A program made the translations under genes and the position numbers. A DNA stretch of 64,000 nucleotides. Source: Sodiomyces alkalinus F11 (taxonomy: Eukaryota; Ascomycota; Sordariomycetes; Glomerellales; Plectosphaerellaceae). The stretch spans positions 1,104,236 through 1,168,235 of the forward strand of contig NW_021167081.1 of the NCBI RefSeq assembly GCF_003711515.1, read 5' to 3'. Of the stretch, positions 45,931-57,022 are shown piece after piece. The notes beneath the pieces were generated by a model. It made no database searches and was not told the DNA's origin. It was given only the letters and a program-made list of their open reading frames with translations. Each line of letters opens with the position of its first letter. The stretch's first letter is position 1.

Positions 45931-47795
45931 TTAACGGATATCGAGGTTCATGGCACGAAACCACTCCTTCCTCTCCTGCGAGAGCACCTCGTAGTCGCGG
46001 CGGAGCAAACCCTGCAGCTTAGCCCGCTTGCGCTCCGCATCCTGGCTGTCGATGGCAAATTTATCGATGACGCGGGTCGAAGGCGTCAGGGGCCGGACGA
46101 GACCTTCGGCGGTCGCATATGCGCCTTGCGGGGTGCTCATACCCGCGTCCTTGCCATTGGCCTTGCTTCCCTTGGGGCGGCCGCCCTTCTTCCTGTTCTT
46201 GACGTGCGTTTCGATGGGAGACGTCATCTCCCCGTTGTCAATGTGCAGATCGTCGATGGGCCCGATGGCCATGGTCACGGAGCTCTTGCCGCCGGTTTTG
46301 GCCACATGTTTATCCTCGTTTCGCGTCGGAGAACCGGAAGGAGTGCTGGGTTCTATAATCGTCTCGGCTTGCCGGCCGCGTACCTTGCTCGAGAAGAGAG
46401 GGGCGTGGTAGGGCCGGGGGTATGGATCCCAACGTCGATTACCACCGCTGAAGGCGCTGGGGTCCTTGATCCAAGGGGGAAGCTTAACAGGAGTGGAGGC
46501 GGTGAATGGGGAGCTTCTTCCGTAGTCGGGAACAGGAATAGCTGTCATAGACTTTCGTTGGAAGCCCACTGAAGAAGCGGTGCTGCCGTTCTCGGTCCTG
46601 GACTCCTCGTGTCCGCTCTTCACCGAGATGTTAGGATTAGCTGCCACCTTCAGAGAGATGCCTGGATGGTCAAGGGTTTCCATACCTTCAGCTGTTCATT
46701 ATCACCCTGGCCCTTGGCCATCTTATCATTTTCTTGATCTCCGTCGCGATGATCATTATCAGCGCCTTTCATCTCGACATCTGAGCCAACTTCCCGGGAA
46801 CCACCAGCGGTATTGAGAATCGCTGTGGCCTTCTTTTTCTTGGATTTTTTCTTGCGGGCCTTTCGCTCCTTCTTGCCATGTTTCTTCTTCTTCTTTTTCG
46901 TCGCCTTCTGCTCCTCGTGAGAGCCATCTCCGGCGTCTTCAATCTCGGAGTTGCCGGCGGCACCAGCTCCGAGATTGGAACTGTCGATATCTTGGGGGAT
47001 GGAAGGCTCGGTGGTCATGGGGCTGGAGATCTCGCTCTGTACATGAGCGCTGGGATGCTCGTCCATTTCAGGAGTCGACGCCGACGCATTCGATACCAGC
47101 TTCGACTTCTTAGATGGGACCTCAGAGTCATTCATTCGCTTCCGTTTCGCGTCTTGATTCTTGATGGGAGTCTGACCATCATTCTCGGCCAAGCCAGCCT
47201 CGTTGATACCCAGGTCATCTAAGAAAGAGTCAGTGTAATGTCCAGGCCATACCCTTGTTTTCTATTATTATTTCATTCTTCATCTGATATGTTGTCGCTT
47301 ACCGAGATCGGATTCCGGACCAGAAGTGCAGGTGGTCTTCTCATCATGGCTAAGGCCGTCACCTAAACGGGGTCCCAGATGGGTTCTGAACTGGGCAGCC
47401 AGATTACGAATGAAGTCCCAGGCGTTATTTTCCTTGCTGCCAGGATGAATGCGGTAGAACAATTCGGCCTCGCCCAGCTTCTTCGTCAGCTTCTGCAGGT
47501 GCCGCATCTCACGGAGATGAAGCTCGGCAGACTGGCTCATGAGGGAAGGGGGGGTGAAAGCAGAACGGTCGGCCCAGTTGGCCAGTTCCGAGGCCAGCGC
47601 ATTCCGCGATTCGACAAGCTCGGTCGTCTCACGATTGAGCTCCATGCGCTCGCGCTTGCGCAGACGTTTGACCTCAATCGAAGGTGTAGAGGCATCCTGA
47701 CCGCTGCCAACATTGCCGAGGTGCTTGCCTAGAATGGCAGCCGCCTCAGCCTTGGAGACCACGAATCTGTCTTTCTTCGGAGACTTCTTGCCCAT
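45931..47795 (-). CDS. Conserved-looking nuclear protein with AT-hook and Lys-rich tracts, function unknown
   Basis: Three exons: 47795-47303, 47218-46686, 46617-45931; introns 84 and 68 nt; 570 residues. I do not recognise the family. The N-terminal 160 residues (MGKKSPKKDRFVVSKAEAAA...) are helical, with ERMELNRETTELVESRNALA likely coiled coil. The middle is acidic/Ser-rich with a strong Lys run (KATKKKKKKHGKKERKARK), a likely nuclear or nucleolar signal. KNRKKGGRPKGSKANGK in exon 3 is an AT-hook core (GRPKG), suggesting DNA binding. The C-terminus (DAERKRAKLQGLLRRDYEVL) is again helical. Intron 2 was placed to keep frame and has a CTAAC branch point; a 45-nt alternative acceptor breaks the frame. 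A chromatin or ribosome-biogenesis role would be guesswork. Confidence 0.7.
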
Positions 47796-49197
47796 GGTCT
47801 CTTTCCTGCTTCTAGAACCGATGGTTGGGGACGAAATCAGAATGGGTTTGGCAAAAAGGGCAAGGTTATTTGGAAAGAATGCGTTCTGTGTAGAATAGAT
47901 CTCATGGGATCCAGAGAAGTACTTACTACCACTAGAGCCTGGTAACCACAAGGCAAACCTGAGACTGCAGGGGCCTTTTCTGCAGTTTGATGTGTATTCT
48001 TGTGTGATGTTTGATTTCAGGTGAGAGAAACTGCCTGTGGTTGGGTAGGGAATGAAATGCAGCATCACAGGATAGGGAAAGAAAGAACAAAGTGATTGGG
48101 AAAAAAAGACTACCGAGAGGTACAGAAAATCTGTCAGGGAAGGCTGGATCCGTACAGTGATATGGCAGTTAGGAGGTCACATGTTGGATCTTTGATGAGT
48201 CGTTAGAATGGGCGAGGTAACAATGGTCGGCAGGGCGACAGAGATCTTAATCCTTCCCGGATTCACGACAATCCGTGCCTAGATTCACAAAGCGCTTTAG
48301 CTACCTGGTGTAAGGCTGCCATTCTACCTCTATGGCCTATGAATTTCTGTCATGACTTAATGCGGCCTAGGAAGATGGCAGAGTTGATTGAACAGAGAGG
48401 CAACAATCTTCCAAGATATGTGCCTGAAAGACTGATAGGCGTATGAAAGAGAGAAAGATAATAAATGTTGAGGGAGTCCCAAGGAGCCTGGTGGGCAATA
48501 TAACGGCGTCTCCATCACCTTTATGACCTCTCAGGGGCAATCAATTCTGGCTTTCAGGATGCCGGAAGACCGCGTTGAGATGCCTCCGATTTAGTGAAGA
48601 AGATCAATTTCTTGTGGCCAAAGGCCCATGGGAAGAGAGGAGACATGACCTGCATGGCGCATGTAGTGAATATCATATAGACACCCGAGTCTCAATAAAA
48701 CAAGGGGCAGGTTCGTCAGGTTGTACGGATACTCAAAGACGAGAAGTTGAGATGTAGAGAGAGAGCAAATCACGTGATACAATATAGGTAGTCCAGATGC
48801 TGTTGATGACTAATGACGAGGGGTAAAAGCGATCATCTGAAAACTTACCGGCGAGTTTAAGGTACTGATACAAAGTAATTACCCCACAGTTGGACCTCGG
48901 CATCATGTCGGAGGAAGCTCTGGGGTTGCTCGGCGCATCATGGAGCTGCCGAACGCAGATGCCGAACCCCAGGTTGAATGTTCGACAGCTGGGTCGAAAT
49001 CGTGGCCATACTAATAATAGTTGACTGAACTATTTCGTACTTCGCTGTACTTCGTACCGCGGGTGTTACTCTCTTCTTCTAAACTTCTTGACAACACTCT
49101 GTTCCCTGGCCTCTATTTCTTCAATTCCTTCCCACCGAATATCCTCTACTCTCCTTGAGTTTTTTGCTGTCAATTGCAGCCCCGTCTCTTAGCAACC
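47796..49197. other. Divergent intergenic region AT-hook gene / MaoC dehydratase
   Basis: 1.4 kb with no supported open frame. It contains CACGTG near 48772 and one CCTCGG hexamer, listed separately. Confidence 0.55.
48895..48900 (+). promoter_or_regulatory. CCTCGG hexamer, possible fatty-acid response element
   Basis: CCTCGG is the core read by FarA/FarB regulators of peroxisomal fatty-acid genes in filamentous fungi. It lies 300 nt upstream of the peroxisomal dehydratase start. A single hexamer in 1.4 kb can easily be chance. Confidence 0.2.
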
Positions 49198-50383
49198 ATG
49201 GCCGGAACAGCTGGACCAGGCGTCGGGTTCGAATACCCTCCCAAGGAGATTTCCTGGGTGAAGCGTGATGTGCTGCTGTTTGCCAACACCATTGGCTGCA
49301 CTGCTGACGAGCTTCATTTCCTCTATGTTCGTTCTTCCCGTTCCTCGTCCTTCGTCCTTCGTTCTTACACGTTCCGTCCCCCCTTTTCCTCCCGTTTCTG
49401 GGGAAGACCCTCCTCCAGAGTCCACCCCCGCCTAGTGCGGTGGCGATAGTATCTGAGACTGACTTGTCAATTCCACACTACAGGAACTCCATCCCGACTT
49501 CAAGGTCTTCCCGACATACTCCCTTATTCTTCGTAAGCGCCGCCGCAGTCGTTTGATATCTTCAGTTTGTCTCGGAAGGGGAGCCTAGGGCTGACATTTG
49601 GGTGTTTCCCCCCTTTGCACAGCGTTCAAGGGCACCAGCCAGGAAGTAGTCGACTTCTACGCCGCGCAGCAGGCGGTCCAGATCCCTGGTGTTCCGGCGT
49701 TCGACTCGCGCCGCGTGGTCGACGGCCAGCGCAAGATTGAGTTCTTCAAGCCCCTCCCTCCCACATCGGCCGGCCACAAGTTCGAGGTCCGCACCAAGGT
49801 CGTCGGCGTCTACGACAAGGGCCGTCCCGGTAGCATCGTCGAGATCCAGGAGGACGTGGTCGACGCCGCCACCAACGAGGTCTACTCGCGCGTCATCGGC
49901 TCCGCTTTCTACATCGGCCAGGGCAACTGGGGCGGCCCCAAGGGCCCCGCCACGGAGAACTACCCTCCCCCCAAGGACCGCAAGCCCGACGTCACCTTCG
50001 TCCAGGAGACCAACGCCCAGTCCGCCCTCTTGTACCGCCTCAACGGCGACTACAACCCCCTGCACGCCACCCCCGAGCCCGGCAAGAAGATGGGCTTTGG
50101 CGGCGCCATCATGCACGGCTTGTACTCGTGGAACGCGACGGCTCATGGCCTGCTCAAGGCCCTGGGCGGCAGCGACCCGGCCAACATCAAGGAGTATCAG
50201 GCGCGGTTTGCAAGCCCTGTCCTTCCCGGTGATAAGCTCGTGACAGATGCATGGAGGACTGGTGAGATCAAGGACGGCTGGGAGGAGATCCGTTTCCAGG
50301 TCAAGGTGGAGGGCGGCAAGGTATGTCTGAGCAACGGGCGGGCTTTGATGAAGGTTGTGGGTGACGGCAAGGCGAAGTTGTAA
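49198..50383 (+). CDS. Peroxisomal MaoC-like dehydratase (enoyl-CoA hydratase 2 type)
   Basis: Three exons: 49198-49326, 49484-49532, 49623-50383; introns 157 and 90 nt; 312 residues. The double hot-dog enzyme reversibly hydrates trans-2-enoyl-CoA to (R)-3-hydroxyacyl-CoA in beta-oxidation. The hydratase-2 motif is YRLNGDYNPLHATPE with catalytic Asp202 and His207; GFGGAIMHGLYSWNATAHGLL and YQARFASPVLPGDKL follow as in FOX2/HSD17B4 hydratase domains. Here it is a stand-alone protein without the dehydrogenase domains. The final residues KAKL end in AKL, a peroxisomal PTS1 signal. Intron 1 has the donor GTTCGT; the join LHFLY-ELHPDFKVFPTY confirms it, and exon 2 codes only 16 residues. A possible CCTCGG element lies upstream. 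Confidence 0.92.
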
Positions 50384-50773
50384 AGGGAGAGCGTGTTCCA
50401 AAAATGCCATGTTACATTGTATTGCAATGAAATGAAAATGCCATACCAGCATGTGCCAATCGAAGAGACCTGCTGAATATCCCTTCTCGTGTTGTATACC
50501 ATGCCATTTGCGTGATGTGTTTTCTGAGGTATGGTTGATATGGGGTATGGGGTATGGGGTATGGGCCCACTGCTGTTAGCAGACAAGGCCTACTTTCTGC
50601 CGATGCACTAACGATTTATTCTCTCCGTCAATTCTCACCACCAAAACTTGTATCGCAGGTACATAAGGTACATCAATAACCTCCACTTGCCTTCCCCGTA
50701 CATCCAACGTCCAACTCACAACTATCACCACTCATTTTAAGTCTACCATTTTCTTACTCGATGCGGAATTGAT
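50384..50773. other. Short intergenic region with GGTATGG tandem repeat
   Basis: 390 nt between MaoC stop and TBCE start. Four tandem TATGGGG-type units sit at about 50536-50564. No open frame. Confidence 0.6.
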
Positions 50774-52864
50774 ATGCCCGAAACTCACTATCTGGGTCAG
50801 CGGCTCTCGTACGATGGCGCCCTCTGCACCATCCGCTACATCGGCGAGGTCGCAGGCACCAGCGGCACTTGGCTGGGCGTAGAATGGGACGATGCGTCCC
50901 GGGGGCGGCACGACGGCCAGCACAAAAACGTTCGCTACTTCAAATGCATGAGCACATTCCATTTTCCATTTTCCACTACTTAAGATCTAGGGGGTTTCTT
51001 CTTCTTCTTTTTTTTTCTTCTTCTTTTTTCCCCGACATCTCTCGGCTGACAACAGCCTCCAAGGCGTCTCCAAATCACCCACAGCTGCCTCGTTCGTCCG
51101 CCCAACCAGGACGGCGGATAGGCCGCAAAGCTTCGTCGCAGCGCTACAGGAAAAGTATGGCCACGAGGCGGGGGACCAGGGAGATGCGACGGCCCAGCGG
51201 AACCCCTATCGTAATGCGGACGTCGAGTTTGTCTTCTTCGGGAAGAAGGTTGCCGAGGAAGTCGGCTTCGATAAGATCCGACGCCAGCTCGCGAGGCTTG
51301 ATGAGCTGAAGATTGTCATTCTCGATGGCATGCGCATTGCTTGGGATATGTTGCCTGATGATGGCGAGAAGGGGATTAAGGAGACGAGTCCCCTTGTTTC
51401 CGAACTGGACCTCGGCAGGAATCTCTTCGAGTCGTTCAGTACCGTGGTGCGAATATGTCGCGAGCTCCCAGAACTGCGCAGTTTGAGGCTCAAGTACGCA
51501 TGCTAAAAACCCCCCTTTTCTTTCACTTTAATATTCCCTTTCATTTTGGAACTGTAAAAGTAAGACGAGCTGCTGATTCTCTTCACAGCGGCAACCGGTT
51601 CCAGCGTCTACGCAAAGATCAGGAGTCGTTTTCAGATTTCAAGGATGCCTTCTCGGGTGTCAAGGAGCTCGAACTAGAAGGGACCCTTCTCCCGTGGGAA
51701 CACCTGTGTCAGGTTGCTACCTGTTTCTCGTCTCTAGCTGTTCTTAACGCAAGCTTTGATCAGCTTCTCTCTTTGCCGCCTGTCGACCTGGGCACGCTGA
51801 CCACGACCCTCACAACACTAACGCTCGAGTTCAACGACTTCACCTCTCTATCAGATCTATCGTCCCTCACTTCCCTGTCGTCCCTCCGCAGCCTTCACCT
51901 CAAAGGCAACTCCATCTCCAGCATTTGCCCATCCAGCGACATTTCTCCTCCCGTCTTCTCCTCTTCTCTCATATACCTCGACGTTTCCTATAATGCTATC
52001 TCTACATGGTCTTTCATCGACGCCCTCACAACCTCGATCCCTGGCCTCACCGCCCTCCGCATCGCTCATAACCCCATCTACGACAATCCCGATCTCGACC
52101 AGGAAATAGGGCTAAAGTCCACTTCAGCAGGTTTCTCACAGACCAAGGGCACAGACGAAGCTCACATGATCACCACCGCCCGCATACCGGCCCTCAAATC
52201 CCTCAACTTCGGACCCATCACAATGCAAGACCGCACCAACGCGGAGCTTTTCTATCTCTCCCGCATCGCGAAGCAGCTCTCCTCCGTCCCGGAATCGGAG
52301 GAGGCGGCGGTCATCGCCCGGCATCCCCAGTACGCCGCACTGTGCGAGAAACACGGCGAGCCGGCCGTCGTGCGTCGGGACGAGGTCAACCCGGCTTTCC
52401 TCGAAGCTCGGCTCGTCAAGGTGCGGTTCCGTCTCGCCGCGGGTGGTAGTGGTGGTGACGGAAGTGGGGGTGATGTTGCAGTAGCCAAGACGACGGAGAT
52501 TCCGCGTTCGTTTGACATGTACGCCGTGCAGGGCGTCGTGGGCAAGCTTTTTGGCCTTCCGCCGCTTTCCGTCAGGCTGGTCTGGGAAACGGGCGAGTGG
52601 GACCCTGTGGGTGGTTTCGATGAAGAGGTCGACAGCAGCGATGGTGAAGACAGCGACACTGGCGAAGCACCGGAAGGGAAGGAGCGGGAGAAGACCACCG
52701 CCCCTTCTGCCGGGGGTGAAGAGCCTTTCGGGAATGGGGAACAGGTTGAGGCCAACAAGACGGGTCGCTGGGTCAAGAGAGAGGTGGAGCTTGTGGAGGG
52801 ACCACGGCAGCTTGGTTTTTGCGTTGATGGCATAGAGGCAACCATCCGTGTTGAGGTCCGCTAG
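50774..52864 (+). CDS. TBCE: Tubulin-folding cofactor E (CAP-Gly, LRR)
   Basis: Three exons: 50774-50945, 51064-51493, 51589-52864; introns 118 and 95 nt; 625 residues. TBCE (Pac2; Alp21 in fission yeast) captures alpha-tubulin and assembles the alpha/beta dimer with cofactors A, C and D. The N-terminus is a CAP-Gly domain (GTWLGVEWDDASRGRHDG...VRYFKC) running into SKSPTAASFVRPTR across intron 1. Leucine-rich repeats follow at about 195-340 (LRSLRLNGN, LTLEFNDF, LRSLHLKGNSI, LIYLDVSYNAI, LTALRIAHNPIY), then a linker and a C-terminal ubiquitin-like part. Intron 1 has no usable GT; the only model giving KC-V-SKSPT uses a GC donor (GCATGA) and the acceptor CCAAG, 15 nt after a GCTGAC branch site. 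If that base is a sequence error the intron is ordinary. Confidence 0.9.
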
Positions 52865-53440
52865 ACCAGGATAATCCAACATGCCAGCATACCAGCATGC
52901 CAACACTCCAATATAGAAACATACCAACATGCCACCATTTCCTTTTCCTTTCCTTTCCTCTCTTTTTTATTCTTTATTTTTAATTTTTATACTTGGTACT
53001 GACGCCGCCCTAGTTTGATCCAGTGATTATCATAGTTATCATAGTTTATGAACACATGCTTGCTTGTATAATCAGACGGCACACCCCGGACACGACAAAA
53101 CCTGTGGAAGCTGGTTGTCAGTATGCGATTGGCGTTTGGCATGTTTGTCCAAATCTTCCCACAAAACGAATTATATGCTGTACAGCGCGTAATTAAAACG
53201 CACCCCACCTCTGGCCCGTCTATATAAAGGCTCTACTCTTCATGTTCGTGGGCTAGGTCTAGGTGGGAGCAGGAACCATTGCTTTCTCATCAGTCTCCTA
53301 TTCCCTGACATAGCTTCGAGATACATGTTCACTCTACATTTTGTGCTAAGATATCTTACTATTGCACGTCCATTTCTCGGGACGATTTCCTTCTTAAACC
53401 GTCACTCATCGCCCAGTCTCGCTCTTCTCAAAACCGACAC
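52865..53440. other. Intergenic region TBCE / CCCH protein
   Basis: 575 nt. Imperfect CAACATGCCAGCATACCAG units at 52876-52936 follow the TBCE stop; a T-rich stretch follows at 52940-52990. No supported open frame. Confidence 0.6.
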
Positions 53441-55129
53441 ATGAATTCCTCGTCCGCACATGACGAGCTCAACGTTCGGAAGGGCATTGCGAACTCCAAG
53501 CACAGCCCATACAAAGCAACTATGGGTGTGCTAGGTTCTACGCCCACCGGGACAGATCCAGTTGCATCTCGCCCAGACGCAATGGCACCAAACCAACATA
53601 AGCTCGCCACCTCCAGTACCAGTACCTCGCAAGCCCAAGCCCAACTGGCGGCACCTACAACCCAGGGCCGAGATATCAGCAGCAAAAACACCGGCAAAAT
53701 GGCAATGGCGTCACAGGCCGCCGTCACGATCGGCACCGTCAGCTCGAGCGATGACGCCTTTCCCCGTCTCCCGGTTTCCCTCCATCCCAAGTGCTTCCTC
53801 CTCCGTGCCCCTACCTCTCCTACAGCACCGGGACACATAGTTCCCCTCATCCCACTTGATTTGCTTCCCGACCATATTCAGATCGTCGGTCTTCCGCGTC
53901 ACCTTTCTCCGAGACACGTAGCGGGGATGGCCAACCTTGGAACCATTCCGAGCACGGCAGACGGTGCGGTCTACAAGCTGCGCATCGTCTCGGACGACGA
54001 CGGAGTTTCCCCGACTGCCCCGTGCCGTCTTTCCGCTTCTTTGGGCGAGACTGCAGATAGCAGTGATAATACCACCAGAGCCGGTGTCGAGAAGGCGACC
54101 ACGACACATCTTCGTGAGCCAACTCAGCCAAAGGCGGCGAGCGAAAAACGTGACAGCTTCCGTTCTTCTTCTTTTTCGTCTTCAGATCCATCTCCCTCTC
54201 CCTCCTCGTCGCCATGTTCTCCGGCGCGTGATTTACCTACCGTTACTCCCGTATCCCAACAGCATCCAGCCGACCGCATGCTCCAAGCCCAAGCCATGAC
54301 GGACGCAGAGGGGTCCCGCATGCCGCCACAGACCAGCGCCGAGAGGTGGAAGAGCAGCAGGTACAACGGCAAAACCAGCAATAGCACGAGCCAAAACCAC
54401 AACCACTGCAGCAACGGTAGCGACCATGACGGCAATACCAGCAGCAATAATAGCAGCAACACTAATAACAACAACAACAAGAATAGCAGCAACAACAGCA
54501 GCAACAACGGGCAGGGCAGCAGACTCTTATGTCGGCATTGGTGCCATCACGGGACGTGCTGGTATGGGTTGTACTGCCGATTCCAACACACGATGCCCAC
54601 GACACTCGAGGGCCTGCAGGAGCTGGGTATGAAGGAACTGCCCCCGTGGTTCCAGTCGGCCATGCGGCTGACGCTGGATGAATGGTTCGCGACCGGGATG
54701 AATACGCCGGGAGCGCAGAGGGGAAGCGTGGGGCAGAGTCACCAGCCGCCGGGGTCTCATTACATGCCAGGGAACGGGTTAGGAGGAGGCGGAATGGGAG
54801 CGAAGATGGGCGTGCCGGTGGATATGCGCATGGCGGCGGCCATGGTCGGAAGAGGCGGGGTCAACACCGCAGGTGACCTTTTCGAGAGGAAAAGACAACT
54901 GCAGGCTCGGCTGCAGCAACGAGATGGGGAGCGAGAGCGAGAGAGCCAGAGCCGACGGATAGAGGAGAGAGAAATGGAGAAAGCGAAGGGAAAGGAAACC
55001 CGTGAGATGGAGAGAGTGGAGAGATTGGAGAAGCTGGGAATACTGCACATGGACAAGATCACAGCCGGCACGGACGGGCGTAAGGACAGGGGTCCTGAGA
55101 AGGTCGTGGGCAATCTCCTTGATATCTGA
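53441..55129 (+). CDS. CCCH-type zinc-finger protein
   Basis: Single exon, 562 residues. One finger of the form C-x8-C-x5-C-x3-H is present: CRHWCHHGTCWYGLYCRFQH, Cys364, Cys373, Cys379, His383. CCCH fingers usually bind RNA, so a post-transcriptional role is likely but unproven. Before the finger lie long Ser/Thr-rich regions and an Asn/Ser run (about residues 310-360) from AAC/AGC codons. After it comes a conserved-looking segment (LQELGMKELPPWFQSAMRLTLDEWF), Gly/Met-rich stretch, and a highly charged coiled coil (about 480-545, rich in ERE/RRIEEREMEKAKGKE). The finger resembles those in uncharacterised ascomycete proteins. The chosen ATG follows a stop-containing leader. Confidence 0.82.
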   Translation: MNSSSAHDELNVRKGIANSKHSPYKATMGVLGSTPTGTDPVASRPDAMAPNQHKLATSSTSTSQAQAQLAAPTTQGRDISSKNTGKMAMASQAAVTIGTVSSSDDAFPRLPVSLHPKCFLLRAPTSPTAPGHIVPLIPLDLLPDHIQIVGLPRHLSPRHVAGMANLGTIPSTADGAVYKLRIVSDDDGVSPTAPCRLSASLGETADSSDNTTRAGVEKATTTHLREPTQPKAASEKRDSFRSSSFSSSDPSPSPSSSPCSPARDLPTVTPVSQQHPADRMLQAQAMTDAEGSRMPPQTSAERWKSSRYNGKTSNSTSQNHNHCSNGSDHDGNTSSNNSSNTNNNNNKNSSNNSSNNGQGSRLLCRHWCHHGTCWYGLYCRFQHTMPTTLEGLQELGMKELPPWFQSAMRLTLDEWFATGMNTPGAQRGSVGQSHQPPGSHYMPGNGLGGGGMGAKMGVPVDMRMAAAMVGRGGVNTAGDLFERKRQLQARLQQRDGERERESQSRRIEEREMEKAKGKETREMERVERLEKLGILHMDKITAGTDGRKDRGPEKVVGNLLDI

Positions 55130-56035
55130 GAGGTCCAGGCCGTAGGGATGTGACGAAATGAGCTGAGAAGGGAGGGATGCCTGGCCGAATGGTAGATTCT
55201 GAATCGACACGAAAAGAAAGAATAAGGGAAAAAAAGGGGGGGAGGGGACGAGAGACCGAGTATTATACATTTGGAAGACTGGACGTACGAAATCGCGTCT
55301 TGGGTCCGGAGGAAGACAGGTAGAGTATCGTACTATACTTACCTTATTTATTACGTCGGCGATGAGTAAACTACAGGTACCTTAGGTAGTAACTGTACAA
55401 CGTACGTGGTACATGCACTCCACAGCCCGTATCGTCACAGTCTCCATGTACACTGCCATCGTGTCCCTCACCTAGGTACCTTGAACATGGGTTTTCCCGA
55501 ATCTCGGTTTCAAAGCAAAAGCCAGTTATAAGTCCGGAACGTACTCCATACAAATGCTCTTCTCCCACTACCTCAGCTTAGGTGTCCATTGTGTGATGTC
55601 CTGGTACGGAGTTTATAAGGTAAGCAGTTGACTCTGCTGCGATAGGTGGGCAGAGGCGGCAATGACAGGATATGTTTATGTACTTGGTACTCCGCACCGG
55701 AGATGAAAATGGTGGAGTTGTACGTTGTAGGACCACCAAGACAGCCCACAGCCCGGACAACTTTTCTGTAACACCGTGGTCCGTAATTACATTCTTCAAC
55801 CAGGACGACCCCAGAAGTCTGCCATTCCAAATCCTTCTGTCCTCTCTTGAGGTATCGATCTACTACAGCTAATAGCCTCCGCCGCCTCGCTAGTTGCCTT
55901 TCACTTCAAAGAGAACAAGAGCATTGTCTGTGAGACACATCCTGCGACATCCTATCTAGGTAGGTATACCGTGTATACCTTGCTCTACGTTATCGTTGTA
56001 CTTACTTACCTGGCCCCACCTGAGACTCATTCACC
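55130..56035. other. Intergenic region CCCH / AKR rich in AGGTACCT and TACGGAGTA words
   Basis: 900 nt without a gene. Palindromic words are dense: 55374-55389, 55471-55484, 55606-55613, 55680-55692, 55961-55975. Confidence 0.6.
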
Positions 56036-57022
56036 ATGCCTCAAATTGCCGGACAAGAAATCGGTCCTCGTGGCTTCGGCCTCATGAATTTTACGTGGCG
56101 TTCCGACCCCGTTCCCGATGAACAAGCCTTCGAGACCATGCGGGCCGCCCTCGACAACGGCATGAACTTCTGGAACGCCGGCGAGTTCTACGGAACCCCG
56201 GAAGTCAACAGCATGACCCTGCTCAACCGCTACTTCGAAAAGTACCCCGAGGACGCCGACAGGGTCGTTGTCAGCATGAAGGGAGGCCTGCGGCCCGACT
56301 TGGTCCCGGACGGCTCCCCGGAGAACATCCGACGGTCCCTGGACTTCACCCTCGAGAAGCTGGGCGGCCGCAAGAAGATCGACGTCTTCGAGTGCGCCCG
56401 CCGGGACCCCAACGTGCCCCTCGAGACCACCTTCGGCGTCATCGAGGAGGAGTACATCAAGACGGGCAAGGTCGGCGGCATCTGCCTGTCCGAGGTCTCG
56501 GCCGCGACCATCCGCGAAGCCGCCAAGATCACCACCATCGCCGGCGTCGAGGTCGAGCTGAGCCTCTTCTCGACCGACGTGGTGTCCAACGGCGTCGCCG
56601 CCGCCTGCGCTGAGCTCGGCATCCCCCTCATCGCCTACTCTCCGCTCGGCCGCGGCATGCTCACCGGCCGCTTCAAGACCGCCGCCGACATCCCCACCGC
56701 CGACGTCCGCCACCACCTGCCCCGCTTCCAGCCCGAGAACTTCGAGACCAACCTCCGGCTCATCCGTCAGGTCGAGGACCTTGCTGCGAAGAAGGGCTGC
56801 ACCCCGGCCCAGCTGGCCCTCGGCTGGCTCAACTCCCTCTCCCGCCGCCCCGGCATGCCCACCATCATCCCCATTCCTGGGAGCACTACCGTCGACCGCG
56901 TCGTTGAGAACGCCAAGCTGGTTGATCTCACGGACGAAGAGATGGCCGAGATCGATGCTACCTTGGCCAAGTTTGAGGTGGCTGGAGCCCGGTACCCGGA
57001 CGGCCACCCCATCAACACTTGA
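56036..57022 (+). CDS. Aldo/keto reductase, pyridoxal-reductase (AKR8) type
   Basis: Single exon, 328 residues, complete (beta/alpha)8 barrel by length and motifs. Closest in character to fungal pyridoxal reductases such as Plr1 of fission yeast, which reduce pyridoxal to pyridoxine with NADPH. Features: GLMNFTWR start, NFWNAGEFYGTPE with catalytic Tyr52, VVVSMKGG with Lys82, AYSPLGRGMLTG, and the C-terminal NADP site IIPIPGSTTVDRVVENAKL. The usual catalytic Asp is Asn47 and the usual His is Ala121 (FECARRDP), which I believe is normal for the AKR8 branch. The last residues (YPDGHPINT) do not form a targeting signal. Substrate assignment is by similarity only. High GC at third codon positions. 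Confidence 0.85.
   Translation: MPQIAGQEIGPRGFGLMNFTWRSDPVPDEQAFETMRAALDNGMNFWNAGEFYGTPEVNSMTLLNRYFEKYPEDADRVVVSMKGGLRPDLVPDGSPENIRRSLDFTLEKLGGRKKIDVFECARRDPNVPLETTFGVIEEEYIKTGKVGGICLSEVSAATIREAAKITTIAGVEVELSLFSTDVVSNGVAAACAELGIPLIAYSPLGRGMLTGRFKTAADIPTADVRHHLPRFQPENFETNLRLIRQVEDLAAKKGCTPAQLALGWLNSLSRRPGMPTIIPIPGSTTVDRVVENAKLVDLTDEEMAEIDATLAKFEVAGARYPDGHPINT

Noticed and set aside
46641..46685. 45-nt intron ending at GGCAG in the AT-hook gene
   Set aside because: It breaks the downstream frame; the 68-nt intron ending GTGAAG keeps frame and contains a CTAAC branch point.
49562..50452. 296-codon minus-strand open frame opposite the MaoC gene
   Set aside because: Antisense shadow created by high third-position GC; the sense strand is a clear enzyme.
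51056..51063. Alternative acceptor AACAG (51055) for TBCE intron 1
   Set aside because: It lies only a few bases past the branch-like GCTGAC and puts the conserved SKSPTAASF block out of frame with exon 1 for the GC donor used.
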